64,000 nt of DNA from Platycnemis pennipes (Eukaryota > Arthropoda > Insecta > Odonata > Platycnemididae). The notes under the pieces were generated by a model. The model was not told where the DNA came from. It was given only the letters and a program-made list of their open reading frames with translations, and ran no database searches. This document shows positions 22,600 to 33,915 of the stretch, piece after piece. Every line of letters begins with the position of its first letter. Within the stretch, counting starts at the first letter, position 1. The position numbers were made by a program, and so were the translations under genes. The DNA lies in NCBI GenBank assembly GCA_933228895.1, contig OW121852.1, forward strand, positions 61,918,872 to 61,982,871. The letters are read 5' to 3'.

Positions 22600-22730
22600 A
22601 AAATCGTCCGCACTGCAAGAAAAGAAAGTACTGACCTCCCAACCTAAGGGTCTAAGTTCGAATCTCGGAAGTGTGGAAATTTTTCATTAGTATACCATCC
22701 CTTTACTTGCGTGCTTCGTGAAGGATCTGT
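22600..22730 (+). repeat. SINE head fragment
   Basis: AAGTACTGACCTCCCAACCT then AAGGGTCTAAGTTCGAATCT (B-box) and GTGTGGAAATTTTTCATTAG, TATACCATCCC match the first half of the main SINE family. The second half is missing. Confidence 0.65.
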
Positions 22731-22737
22731 ATACCAA

Positions 22738-22830
22738 TAGCAAAATGTGTGCCACCTATAGGATTCGAACGCGTATCCTTCGGAAGGGTGGCCAGTACTT
22801 AAGACACCACACTAACCCAATTCCCAAGCG
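22738..22830 (-). repeat. SINE head fragment, opposite orientation
   Basis: The minus strand reads GGGAATTGGGTTAGTGTGGT, then ATACGCGTTCGAATCCTATA (B-box). It faces the plus-strand head at 22600-22730, so two partial SINEs lie tail to tail. Confidence 0.6.
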
Positions 22831-23244
22831 GCATGTTTTTTTTTATTTTCAGTTTGTGTTAGGTTATGGTTCGATATCATCTCACGCTGCCTGGCTCGAT
22901 CTTACGTTTCCGTATTTTTCTCCGCTTTATAAGCTTATTGCACTACAGCACAAGAATAAGTTAACGGGACACGAAAATAAGATTCGGCAAGAACGGAAAT
23001 TAGCGATTCCTTTTGGTTTCCCGATCGCGTCCGAATCAAGGTCGGGGTGCGCGGTATCGGATTGGCTCGACGTAAAATCGGAAGCGACACACGGAGATGC
23101 AGCGATTGCATCGGCGGAAGACACATCCGCTCGACGTTTCCCTCCCGCAGTTTTTATCTTCATTTTTTTCGCCGCGGTGAACGGTGGGCGGGACAAGCGA
23201 AGGACGACTTCCGCAAACTTACGTGCTCTCCCCCTCTCTCTATC
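22831..23244. other. CpG-rich stretch, no gene recognised
   Basis: Several overlapping frames exist on both strands. The longest, 203 codons from 22718, starts inside a SINE and ends inside a hairpin repeat, so it is not a real protein. The middle (22960-23240) is rich in CpG and ends in a CTCTCC tract. Confidence 0.35.
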
Positions 23245-23658
23245 TCTTCATCTACATCAACATAATACCCTGCAAGTCACCATAAAGGTGGGAGCAGCAG
23301 GTTCACCAAACATGAACTATATGATATGATTAAAGAAGATTAGTAGCTGTGTATTCACCAAGGTACAGCACTTAAAAAATAAATAATTTAAAAAGCATTG
23401 CAACCTAGGCTTCCTATCGTTAAACTTTTGTGTATATTATTGAATATATCCACAGCTATTCCGATCTCTAGCAGTACGAGGTAAGAAAAACACCTTAACT
23501 GTGTCGGATCGGCAATCAAAATGCATTTCCATTAATATATATTCGTGGTCTAGTCTACCACAGGAAGTCGTAGTCCGCATAGTGTTTTTAACATAGTCGG
23601 TAAAAATATCGTCTTGGAATTTACTTAAAATATTAAGCCAATATTTTGAATCTAATCG
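23245..23658 (+). repeat. hairpin repeat family, copy i, longest body
   Basis: Begins TCATCTACATCAACATAATA then CCCTGCAAGTCACCATAAAG and GTGGGAGCAGCAGG, followed by CACCAAACATGAACTA and about 350 bp of body. It abuts the reverse-transcriptase relic at 23659. Its 3' boundary is inferred from where the RT-like frame resumes. Confidence 0.65.
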
Positions 23659-24125
23659 ATGACAGGTTACGCTTGTATTGACAAGCGTCCTGGCTCACAC
23701 ACCTATCAATGAGCAGGCTGTCCTTGCTTCCCGCGATGCCTTTCTTCGAGCCCCTCCGCTCGTACCCACACTTCATCCCACACGGGTTGGACGTGGAGAA
23801 GGATAAGGTCGTTCAAGATGGAAGTGAACGCCTTGTATACAGTGTTGAGACAGGTTATAGGGCGGTAATTCTTCGGATCGGATAAGTCTCCCTTTTTCGG
23901 TATTAAAACCGTTCGCCCCTTAGTCAGCCAGGACGGAATTGGCTCCGTCCCTGAAAGGAACAATGTGAAGATTCTGGCAAGGTGTTTGTGCGTGGAAGGG
24001 AACTTTTTCCACCAGAAGTTATTCACTGCGTCCATTCCGGGAGCCGTGAAGTTCTTCTTCCCTGAGAAGGCCTTCTTCACATCACTTTCTGTGACTGAGA
24101 TGGGACGATCCATATCCGCTATTAA
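23659..24125 (-). pseudogene. non-LTR reverse transcriptase fragment
   Basis: The frame at 23706-24113 reads RTVLIPKKGDLSDPKNYRPI followed by TCLNTVYKAFTSILNDLI, the block-1/2 region of non-LTR reverse transcriptases. Upstream lies FTAPGMDAVNNFWWKKFP. Near 23770 the frame shifts by one base and continues in the next frame as YERRGSKKGIAGSKDSLLID and RCVSQDACQYKRNLSS, typical of block 3. The YADD active site is not reached because a hairpin repeat abuts at 23658. The wording is closest to the R4/Dong or R2-like group as I remember it, but clade is uncertain. It is 5'- and 3'-truncated and inactive. Confidence 0.85.
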
Positions 24126-25149
24126 TTATTATTTATGATTTTATTATTATTATTACTATCCACTGATTAATAATTAAGTACTTCTTCTTACGCTGTTTTA
24201 CTTTGTTCAGCCATTCATTTTTCTAAATTTATAAATAATGGTAATCGTAATTTAATGCATTTAGTCTTAATTTATTCGTGATGAAATGCTATTACGACGA
24301 AAATCGTAATTTATGCTCTCCTACATTTTGTATTCTCTTACTTTAATGGCATATTATTAATACAATCCTTTGCAATACCTTGTAACGTAGCATTGTAATT
24401 TCAAATTTTCCTTTTTTTCACACGCTTTTCTTTAACTTATAATGGTTCAAACGTGTCCTTAAATCTTACAACCTTAATTCAGAACTTCATACTGTGATGA
24501 AATTGCGCGCAGCGAAATAAGTCAGGTGACAATACTGACTTGCAGTACATATTGCGTCGGAGTCGAAATGATCCTTGTCAGCTTCCACCACCACCAGGAC
24601 CTCTGGCGTTTGATTGTCGCCGGCAGGGGAATTGGCGGTCCGTGTAGAACACGTACAGGGTTGGTTTCGTTGGGGCAAAAAAAAAACCAAAGAGGAACAA
24701 ACGAAAAACGTTTTTCCCTCGCGTGTCGGAAGAGGTAAAATGGCTGGGTGGAAATGTTACTCGAGAGAGAAAGATGCAGAAAAAAACGACTCTCGTCTTC
24801 CGCAAGCTCCGGGAAATTTCTCTGGGCATGAAAACACAAGAGAGGTAATTTCGGTTGGGTATAAACAAAAAATAAGAATCGGATGCCTTCGTGTGCTGGC
24901 TTGCTTGCATGTACTCTTGTGTGTGAGCGTTATGTTTCCCGATAAGACCAATTGGTATTCCCGTCCGTGATTGCTGGGAAGTAGGTTTCCCTAAGAGTTT
25001 GGATATGTGTGTTACCTAGCGTCTTTCCTCTGAGGTATCGTATGATACAGCGTTTTGTGTGTGTGCGTATGTTGTATTTGCAGAAAAGCGCAACCTGAGT
25101 TGCATTATGACGAAGAGGAGGAGGAAGGTGTGGAGGATCCTAGGAAATG
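24126..25149. other. ATT-rich spacer, then no gene recognised
   Basis: 24120-24180 is a degenerate TTA/ATT microsatellite. At 24480-24990 several frames of 63-118 codons overlap on both strands in a CpG-containing stretch, with no recognisable domain. Confidence 0.4.
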
Positions 25150-25235
25150 GCTGATTCTACAGCTACAGATTTACTCTGCTAGTATCCGATAGGGCGCTTT
25201 ACCGGGAGTGAATAATTAACGGATATGTTATAAAC
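25150..25235 (+). repeat. hairpin repeat family, copy j (diverged)
   Basis: ACAGCTACAGATTTACTCTG then CTAGTATCCGATAGGGCG, CGGGAGTGAATAATTAACGG keeps the order of blocks but has lost most of the stem pairing. Confidence 0.45.
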
Positions 25236-25263
25236 ACATGTAGACACAAGTTATTTTACTACG

Positions 25264-25535
25264 AATGAAAAAAGCTTGGTTTGTTGGCTTGAGTAGTGCG
25301 ATCCGACTCCGTAGTTCCGTGTTCATATCTCAGATGTGGAAGAGATTATTCATTGGTACACAGTTCCCCAGTTGAATTCTGTGTGGAGAGTGCTTCGAGT
25401 GCAGTACTCCGTCCCTCGGTTAGGACGTCAAACCATTGATGATACCCTGTAATAACTTTTATTAAAAGTAGGCTAATGTCAACGCCAGTTTTCTTTCCAC
25501 CCTTCCTCCATTCCCAGAGAAATTCCTAGCCCCTT
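25264..25535 (+). repeat. tRNA-derived SINE, main family
   Basis: Head with GTGTTCATATCTCAGATGTG (decayed B-box), GATTATTCATTGGTACACAG, then GTGTGGAGAGTGCTTCGAGT, GCAGTACTCCGTCCCTCGGT, AGGACGTCAAACC, AAAAGTAGGCTAATGTCAAC, and TTTCCACCCTTCCTCC. It is collinear with the copies at 41.8 and 44.7 kb. Confidence 0.8.
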
Positions 25536-25929
25536 ACGAGTCCTGGTAGTATTAGTATAATTAGTTTTGACGGTTCTAAAGCGTCCACGTGAATTCTGCC
25601 TTTTTGCCTTTTAACTCTACTTTTTGTGAGGCATTACTTAAACTTGTCATTCTGGGTCGCTTTTGTGCCTAATTTTTAAGGTCTGCGTGGATTACCAAAG
25701 CAGCTTCTGTGTCATAATTATCTTCATTTCCATATTTACTTTTACGAACTTCGCCCGGTATTCGTATTAAAAAATGTGGACTATTTTTTTACCCCGCAAT
25801 AATCATGCTGCATCGGGCGATTGTGTCACTAACATTTCATCGTACTGAAAATTATGTCTTTCTACTTGAAATAACTTCGGGCAGAATTTTCTGACGATAA
25901 TCTGTGCATACCGAGGTTTGGATGGGAGA

Positions 25930-26155
25930 AAAGCTTCATTTATCTGCAGTCGCATTTCCCTTCGTCAGATAGGGCTATTGCTGGGACTTACCACGCCAAG
26001 GGGATCACAGCTTTACGTCTCACCTGACGGATTACTGAACCCGGAAAATGCTCTCCGCGTAACAACCAATTAGGGATCGCAAAATCTTTTTTACCGGGAT
26101 TCGAAACCAACCCTTTAGAAGTGTAAAGCCACCATCTTTGGCACCTTCCAGTAAA
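25930..26155 (-). repeat. tRNA-derived SINE, variant of main family
   Basis: The minus strand shows AGGGTTGGTTTCGAATCCCG (B-box), then GCGGAGAGCATTTTCCGGGT, TCAGTAATCCGTCAGGTGAG, ACGTAAAGCTGTGATCCCCT and TGGCGTGGTAAG. The second half matches the family GACGTTAAGCCGTGATCCC segment, then diverges. Confidence 0.65.
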
Positions 26156-27149
26156 TATTTTGCAACATTAATCTCTGAAGATCGTCAGTGGCCCGTGTTT
26201 GTCTTCTCTGTTGTGACATTATTGCTGTTACCAGTTATTCCCTGTATTACTTTCTTACATTCCTTCCTCCCCATCCCCAAATTTACTTAGTCCTCTTTTA
26301 GATTTTTGAAGTGAAATAGTCTGGGAAGTTTATATAGAGCATATCATAGATGTTTAATGTGAACGTATTTGCAATTTACAATAGATATCTCTTTGTATAT
26401 AATATTTAATGCAAGAATGCAACCTTGAAGAATCTTTTGTTGGTCATTTTCGGCTGCAAAAATATTGCTGGAATTATTGAATCTTGAAAAGGATGCAATG
26501 GGTTATCAATGGAAAACACAGAATTTGGTAGAGCAGTACAATTCAGCTCACAACTTAAGAATTATGAACTTCGAAAAGGGTTCATCTAGGAAAGTTTTAA
26601 AAGTGTACTTTTTCTCTATTTGTTCCGATTTATCTACATGTATAGACCGATGTTTTATTAGGAAGCCATTTCAGTAAGTTATAACGTAGCATATTAGGTT
26701 GGAGTGTCAGAGAAAAATCTGCGCTCTTACTTCAAATGGTTTGGCAGAAATTCAGTTATGGTGCCTCCTGAAAATTTTCAACAATACGAGATGATTGACA
26801 AGAAGTAAATACTTGGTAATATTCCACAATCTTTGTTTTACCTCCACCAGTTGGAACGTTTACACGTCATTATCAAAAGGTTCACTCCGAGATGAGCCCT
26901 CTTCAAAATTTTTCATTAAATTAAAAAAAAATGTATTTTAACGTAAACTGAGTATTCATCGCCGAACGTTAGTAAATCATCTTACCCAGTGGAGCCTTAT
27001 TCTTTGCTCTAGGCTTTATATTGTTTGAGAAAAAGGGGTATCAAAAACAAAAATAGTAATTATTATTTATCAACCTCTATTACAAGTCGATCATCAACCT
27101 TGAGTGAAATCATCATCCAAGGGTTACAGGTTTTATTCCGTGTTCACTT
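26156..27149. other. nothing recognised
   Basis: AT-rich and without supported features. Confidence 0.4.
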
Positions 27150-27960
27150 CACCGTCGTGAACTGTCTTGTCGTTTTATGTATTCGGAGCTGTACTCTTTC
27201 TTCTTGTCGCCGGAGGGGTGAAAGGTGATGAGGTGTGGTGAATAGACATAAATTTGCGTTCCCTTCTTGTGTCCCGTGCGCCGCTGTTTTTTTCCCCTCC
27301 CATCCCTATTGGGAGGGAGAGGAGACCTCTTTCTTTCTTCTTTCCCAAAGCTACCGCTTTTGCGAGTCCTATTTCACACCATAACTTTATCTCTTTATCT
27401 CTCGTTCCCTCCCTGCTGTTTTTTTCCGCCCTCGGTTCCCCTCCCCCTTTCCATACACCTCCCCCTTCCTCGCTCCATCGCCTGGGCGACAGTTTGGAAA
27501 CATCTCCGACATAAGTCGTTGTCATCCGTGGGGGCCGAGCTTGAGGATGCGGCGCAGATGGTCAGCACCGTCCAAAGTTTTTATTATATGCCTAGCAGAA
27601 ATTCCTATCCGTATTCCCATGCGACTGGAAGAAGTTTTATGCGTCAGTGTGTCCCGCCGTTCATTGTGTCGGTATACGTATATTTATATTTTTTCCCCTC
27701 TCGCCAATACTATGCCAAACTCCGTCCCTTGAATTTTTTTTAATCTCTCTCTTTCTCTCTCAGAGGCATCGTATAATCTTGCGCGGCTGCCGCGCGTCCG
27801 TTTCTTCTTTTCAATAAATTTTTTCTTCTTCTTTCTCCTCGGCTTTTTACTGCCCTCTCCACGGTCATCTCGAACCACTCGACAAGAGCGTAACTCGCAA
27901 CCCAACTTTTTTTCTTTTGCACCTTCCTCCCTCCTCTTCTCCGAGAGTAAAAATTCAATT
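27150..27960. other. GC/pyrimidine-rich island
   Basis: Long CT tracts (27285-27520 and 27730-27900) and CpG-rich segments (GTGCGCCGCTG, GGATGCGGCGCAG, GCGCGGCTGCCGCGCG) contrast with the AT-rich surroundings. Frames are open on both strands simultaneously, so coding is not supported. CGCGGCTGCCGCG is a small palindrome near 27782. Confidence 0.35.
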
Positions 27961-28249
27961 CGTCGCTTCTGAAAGGGGGAAGAGTTTTACATAATGCAAG
28001 CGAAAATCCTCAGAACGTTAGGATAAATAATGATATGTTTAGAGATGAACAGGCAAAACGGCTTGAAGCCCCAGATGTGTCTAGATTAAGTGATTTTTCA
28101 CGTGCTAGGCGAGTGCGTCTAGGATTTATGTAGATACACGTATATTTATAATTTTACTTTCGTTCCTTTCTGCTGGGAAATTATAAGTACGTCATATTAT
28201 TATTAAAGGGATTCTGTGTGCTATCCTACGAATTTTTTCTCTAGTCAAT

Positions 28250-28410
28250 AGCCTTTTTTTCCTCAATTTAAATAAAGCCTATATCGATAAATTAGGTATC
28301 AGTGAATAGGATATTTTACAGAATTATGGCATCGCATACTTAGTTTACGTTTAAACACATTGTTTGTCTATAATTTATGTAAAAAGGTAGCGTAACCAAA
28401 CAAGGATGTC
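28250..28410. repeat. dispersed repeat, pair member 2 (with 5690-5850)
   Basis: The second copy of the AT-rich repeat: GGTATCAGTGAATAGGATAT, GGCATCGCATACTTAGTTTA, GTCTATAATTTATGTAAAAA. Same orientation as the first copy. Confidence 0.65.
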
Positions 28411-29259
28411 AACTCTCGTTTCAGTTATAAGAATTTCGATATACCTAATAGTCATGGCAATAATATGTTTTACGTAAATATGTTGACGAGGGGATAGATG
28501 GCAGAAATCGCCCCAATAAAGACCTTTGATTATTATTTTTTTCCATATGTCTGTTTACCTTCTACAATGCTTCACTTCCTCAGTCCTCTAAAGAACTTCT
28601 TTGTTCATCTTCCTTTCTATTCCACTTACCCTCTTGCGTCCTTCAAACCATCATTTTGAAAAGACTAAAATTATCTCAATCATTGCATGGAAAAAAATTT
28701 TCTTTTTTCCTCAGTTCCCTTTTCCCTCTTTCACCTCCTCTACCAATAATATTGGCTCCTTTTTTGATCCCTTGCATATTCTCTAACCTTTTCCTCCGCG
28801 AGAAATGAATGCGCCGTGACATGCAACTCGGCTAACATTATTTCGCGCCTCGATGACCGTTTTTTAACTGCTTCGATGTCGAAGCCGTTCATCTAATTTC
28901 ATCCGTCTTTCTTTTTTCTCCCGTTAAGTTTCGATAGGAATCCAATATTTTGGGTCCGAAACACCTGCGGAACGGCTTGAGCGATTGCAACCGCCGTCGA
29001 TATTCCATTCTTCCACCGATATAATGTATATTTCACGTCCCGAATCCAGTGGTTAGGCCCAAAAATGTATTTGACAGGGAGTTTCGCTGAAGGAATTCAC
29101 ATTTCGTTGGAATGACCCTGGTTGATTGATGTTTTGATATATGAGTGAACATTTATATTGAGAATAATCTTAGCGCTAGGTTACGTTTTCAGGTGCTCTA
29201 ATGGCCAAGTTTACGTAGCAACGTCTAATCTAAGATATTTGTCCTAAGATAAACAAACA
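28411..29259. other. nothing recognised
   Basis: No coding, RNA or repeat feature could be supported. Confidence 0.4.
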
Positions 29260-29348
29260 GCTCCTTGCTCAGGGTAGGATTCGAACCCGTGACCCTAGGG
29301 TTTTCAAGATCTTAAGGGTAACGGCCCTAACTAATTATTCTAATCACC
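29255..29348 (-). repeat. tRNA-derived SINE head
   Basis: The minus strand contains GGGCCGTTACCCTTAAGATC, then TAGGGTCACGGGTTCGAATC (B-box) and CTACCCTGAGC. The body is too decayed to follow. Confidence 0.6.
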
Positions 29349-29849
29349 TCTTCAATTTTAACCTCGGATCATTGCTTTCACTTCCGTCATTACATGATTC
29401 TACGCAAGGAAGTTGAAGGAAAAGGTATTTTCGTTATTATGTGAACATCTATCGGTTACACTTTGATTTTAAGGAAGAAATCATGTTGAGTAGGAGCGGT
29501 TAAGTGAGCGCATCAAAGAAGAGTAGTCTCCATCAAAGCATAGAGTAACCGATATAATATAAAAATATCAATACTTCTCACGCTATAATGATGCCTTCAT
29601 AAAATAAATCTACCTTAACATTAAAATGAAATTGCACACATTATATTAGTACGGATTGATGAAACAAACAAACAGAGGCAAGATTAAAATGGTGGTTTTT
29701 CTCAGGATTTAAGCATGTTTGAATGGAATACTATATGTAATGCATGCTTGTAGTATTTCTCAAATGCTTTATTGTATGTTGAATGAAAATTATATAAGAG
29801 TATAGTTTGTAATGTATGTCCCGCGTGATATTAATTGAAATGACTAATT

Positions 29850-29945
29850 ATTTAGGTGGTATAAGAAAACTTCAGTACATGCTTGATGACAAATCACCTC
29901 CTGCCACACATCCTAAAGATTGCTGGCAGGGCAGTCATTATATAT
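29850..29945 (-). repeat. hairpin repeat family, copy k
   Basis: The minus strand reads CTGCCCTGCCAGCAATCTTT, then AGGATGTGTGGCAGGAGGTG, ATTTGTCATCAAGCATGTAC. CCTGCC and GGCAGG are still complementary. Confidence 0.7.
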
Positions 29946-31079
29946 AGATAAGAAGCTTCGAAACAATTTAGCTTTGCCCTCTTGGCCTAATTTTCCTATT
30001 TCTAATGTTTCAACGACTACCCTCATGAGACCATCGTGTTCAAGATTTATCCGATAAAATACACCTTCTTCTATCCGTTTAATCTTCATCATTCTCCTGG
30101 ACCGCCAATCATAAAATATCCAGCCTTGCTTTTATGGAGACATTATCGTAGCTCCCGTAGCTATGGTTGCTCAAAATTTGTGTTCTATCGATAAAACATG
30201 AAATTTCAATCATCGGAAATATTTGATTCTTGTTAGAATAGAATCGTTAGAATAAAAATAGAATTAAAATTTCTTGCTCTTAGGACAATGTTTCGCTTGT
30301 TTGAGCATCATTCAAATCATATGCCACCATTGGGCAATTGATACAATACATAAAAAGAAAATGACACAGAATGTGGTAAATAAAAACAAAAAATAATTTT
30401 GATAAAAAACATTGTTATGATTGAAGCAACTGATCAGCTACGTTACCTAAGAAGACAAAGAAACCATAATATACCTAACGATCAGAATCAGAATTTTAAA
30501 TCAAATTAGCTGACAATAAAAAATAATTCAATTAAAATAAAAACAAATCAATTTAAATTACAAAACAATTCAATCAAATTGTTGATAATTACCTAAATGG
30601 AAATAATGAGCATTCTCTTAAGGTTAGGAAAAATCATTTACTTGGTCAAATCGACTGTTGATTTTCTTTTGACAATTTCATTTTTCGGTAGCTAGATGTC
30701 CTAAAATAAATTGCGATATGATGACCCCTGCGCTCTCAGAAGTCCCATAAATATTTTAGCAAATCACATCATCCTATATTACGCATCTTTCGTACTATAA
30801 TTATACCGTAATTTGTTCAAGGCCCGGCGGAATCATCAAGTTATGCATGCCATGAAGTAATGATCCGTACTTCCTCATGAATCAGTCAACATGATTAAAT
30901 GGTTAATGATTAATTCTGAACATGAATTTTTAATCGTTGCAGTTTACATCCTCATGTTTTTTCTGACGCTCCAAAATTTCCGGTGGAAGTTCCCAATTTA
31001 TTTGGATCATTTTAGCAATACTGCATGTTAAATGAACTTCTAAATAGCCGACCGGGTGGTTAAATACCAGTTGTCTCTT
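29946..31079. other. AT-rich, nothing recognised
   Basis: Strongly AT-rich, with many A-runs at 30330-30600, and no supported features. Confidence 0.4.
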
Positions 31080-31660
31080 GAGCCAAGTATTCAGAAATCC
31101 ACGAGGCAAAAGAGAGATTGTCAGCAGAAGAGCCTGGACGACAAGGGCAATGCACCAAAAGAAGATTCTGCTAACATCTGCAATCACAAGCGTTGAAATA
31201 AGGAAATATTTCATCAAAGCATACATCTGGAGTATACGTCTTCATGGTAGCGAGGCATGGGCGATAATAGCAGTGGAGAAGTCAAAGCTGGGAGTATTTG
31301 AAACGTGGTGCTACCGAAGAATGATGAGAATAAAATGGATCGACCGAGTGACAAACGCAGAAGTCTTGAGAAGAGTGGGAGAAAAGAAGTGTAGAGGTGT
31401 GCTAAAACTTTCTAAAGAGTATCCGGGGCATCTTAATTACCATATCTTAAGGCCATATTTTAAGGCAGGATGCCCTGATGAAGACAATCGTAGAGGTAAA
31501 AGTGAACGGGAGGAATAGAAAAGGCAGGCCACATAGGAGACCTATTAACAATTCTCTAGCATTTGAAAGTGAAGAATTATATCAAAATGAAGAGGTTGGC
31601 CGATGTTAGAATTGAGTGGACAGCTGAGTCAAACTAATCTTAGGATTGTTGACAGATGAT
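31080..31660 (+). pseudogene. non-LTR retrotransposon 3' end, NGKNGKG family
   Basis: The open frame 31078-31518 reads REIVSRRAWTTRAMHQKKIL, then RKYFIKAYIWSIRLHGSEAW, FETWCYRRMMRIKWIDRVTN and AEVLRRVGEKK, a good match to the post-RT region of an arthropod LINE. After 31395 the true frame is lost and resumes one base off as DALMKTIVEVKVNGRNRKGR. A third piece, KMKRLADVRIEWTAESN, ends near 31635, followed by the TTGACAGATGATGAT tail. The RT core is absent (5' truncation). The apparent 146-residue protein is thus partly out of frame and is not functional. Confidence 0.85.
31531..31588 (+). repeat. 58-bp direct repeat, first copy
   Basis: ACATAGGAGACCTATTAACA through ATTATATCAAAAT is repeated without a single difference at 33034-33091. 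This copy sits inside the LINE tail. Confidence 0.95.
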
Positions 31661-33033
31661 GATATTGGCGTAGCGCTTGCGATTTTTTCGACCGGAGCTC
31701 GTTTGCCACGGAGAAGAGAAGCGAGATATCAGCTCGGCTAACGTGAGACAATCTGGGCATCAGACGTCTGGAGGTCAAGGCCACTGCCTTCACCTCCGCC
31801 CGATCGCCGATACGAGGGGGCAAGGACGATGCCATAGTGGCAATCAAAGGTCATCAACCTTCCGTCAGCTGCTCCGCGCCTAGTATAAGCCGCAAGCGAA
31901 CTTATTACGATATTTCTCGCCCTATTTAGCTCTTAAGTTCATGTTCTCTAAGTCACGAATGCACTTCAAATAAAGAGAAGCAATACTCAGTTCTGGGATT
32001 TTGAATACACAAAACGTGATAAAATTAGTATTTCATGTATTTGAGAATTGAGTTGAGTGAATAATTTTGACGGTGCCTTCAACAGTAGCGTAAGTAGTAG
32101 TAGTACCTTCGTTTATCATAGTATTCTACAGAGTAAGATAGTGTGTGGGTGGATAAAATATTTTTCCAACACAAGCTATATTTAACATGATGTCCCACTG
32201 CGGTAACGTGTAATTCCTCCCTTTTCACCACCAAAACTGTCACCTCATTCTTCCTTCTCTCTTGTCCTTCGAAACTCTTTCGCCGCTCTTTTTATCAGTT
32301 CGATATACTCATTTTGTCATCTCTTGATTTCTTCCAGCAACTATTCTCTCTACCCTATCAGCACTTCCTCATTCAACTTTCATTCCAATCAGCTCACTTG
32401 CTCCGTAGGGAAGGAATGTTACTTCAACTTAATCAAAGCAGGAGCTTTATTTCTCAAACCACTCTGTCCGACAGAACACGGAAAAAATGATTACATGCTC
32501 TCCAACCTTTAGAAGTGGGTCTTCATGAAGGAAAGTTAACCAGTCGGTGACAGCGCACCCGACTGAATGTTGTTCGCCTATGAAAAAGACGCAAAAAAGT
32601 TGCATCACTGCTTCAAACCTGAAGATACCTGCTGGATTGCTGGTGTAACTTTCATTAAGGGACACCAACCAACACGAGAGGAAACACAACGAAAACTGCG
32701 GAAGCCTTCACTCAAATAAATATATAAGACATTTCGTTAAGAATGACCAGCGATCTCTGCGTCAGCACATAACGTCGCTGCCATAGAATAAATTTTCAAT
32801 ATATAGTCAGACTAAAACTCCAGTCTCCAAATGGTAGTACAAAAACTTCTACATAGGGCTACGCGGGAACCTCAAAAATACAAAAAGACATGCAAGGCCT
32901 TTATGTGAAAAATATCGATAGTCTTACCTTTTTTACATCTTTACTCGTGTAATATTCATTCAAAAGGCTCCTATAGTGCGCGCGCTTTTCATTTTTCGTT
33001 TGTGTCTCCAGTCGCTACAGTCAGAGCATCTCT
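31661..33033. other. no gene recognised
   Basis: Short CpG-containing frames at 31629-31883 on both strands are not persuasive. Elsewhere only AT-rich sequence is seen. Confidence 0.4.
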
Positions 33034-33091
33034 ACATAGGAGACCTATTAACAATTCTCTAGCATTTGAAAGTGAAGAATTATATCAAAAT
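33034..33091 (+). repeat. 58-bp direct repeat, second copy
   Basis: Exact duplicate of 31531-31588, 1503 bp downstream. Flanks on both sides are unrelated to LINE sequence, so only this internal piece was copied. Confidence 0.95.
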
Positions 33092-33599
33092 CTTGCTTCA
33101 TCGAGGAATACGATATGTGCGCGCATGTCTCCCCATAGTGCCCGTCGCTCACTCCAATGCTTTTCGTCTCTTGTACTCCGGAATCTTGCATTATGATGAT
33201 GAACCCCTTTGTCATCCATTGTGCGCTCAGAAGGAACAGAGAATTCAATACTCTGTTTTGGATATATCTATATAACTGTTTTTTTTTACTCTTTGGTTCC
33301 GACAGGGATATGGAAACTTCGATTTAATTCGGGAAAAACTATTTTCGAAAAGTGTCTTTAGAATTTAGAAGAATGAACTTCGTGCATATATTCAACGAAA
33401 TAAGGTTCAACTCAGGAACCAAATGTATCCAAACAAATGCTGTGCATCATCCAAACAAATGCTTTGTAACACATTTCCGAGAACGTACATAAAATGTCAC
33501 TCTGTTATTAGGAGGACTTAGCTGGAAAACCTTAGGTTTTTGTAAATGTTATTATCACTAGGATCTTTGCAAGTTATTCGAAACATTTGAGGGTCGTGG
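33092..33599. other. nothing recognised
   Basis: A short tandem ATCCAAACAAATGCT occurs twice at about 33428-33465. No other feature. Confidence 0.4.
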
Positions 33600-33915
33600 T
33601 CGACATGGGGGTCGTGGTGGCCTAGTGGGTAGAGCTACTGACCGGATGGTCCCGTGTTCAAATCCCGGGCAAGAGCCTTTCTGAACACCGCCATCTAAAA
33701 TCCTTGCGATTCGATTTCTCGTGTCATAACTTCGTAGGAAATCGCAGGAGGCCCAGGGAAATGAACTGGCCCCCCTACTCTGAATGTGTGAATTTCACAC
33801 GCCATTGGCTTAGTACGGGGTGAGCTCTACTCTCACCTATCAAAGACTAACTTCGGGTTGAATCACTAAGTGAGTGAGTGATGTCTGTCATATGTGACCG
33901 AAGTGATAAAATAGT
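33600..33915 (+). repeat. tRNA-derived SINE, second family
   Basis: GTGGTGGCCTAGTGGGTAGA (A-box) and CCCGTGTTCAAATCCCGGGC (B-box) have tRNA-like spacing. A body of about 240 bp follows, with an internal GTGTGAATTTCACAC palindrome, ending in AAGTGAGTGAGTGATG. The body differs from the main SINE family. The acceptor stem is not conserved, so it is not a tRNA gene. Confidence 0.75.

Noticed and set aside
22718..23329. 203-codon plus-strand open frame
   Set aside because: It begins inside a SINE fragment and ends inside a hairpin repeat, with a CpG-rich middle open on both strands. No domain is recognisable.
31078..31518. 146-residue protein taken at face value
   Set aside because: The last third is out of frame relative to the LINE protein it derives from; better read as a pseudogene.
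33600..33675. Functional tRNA gene
   Set aside because: A- and B-box-like sequences are present, but the acceptor stem does not pair and a SINE body follows. The same applies to the other tRNA-like heads in the window.
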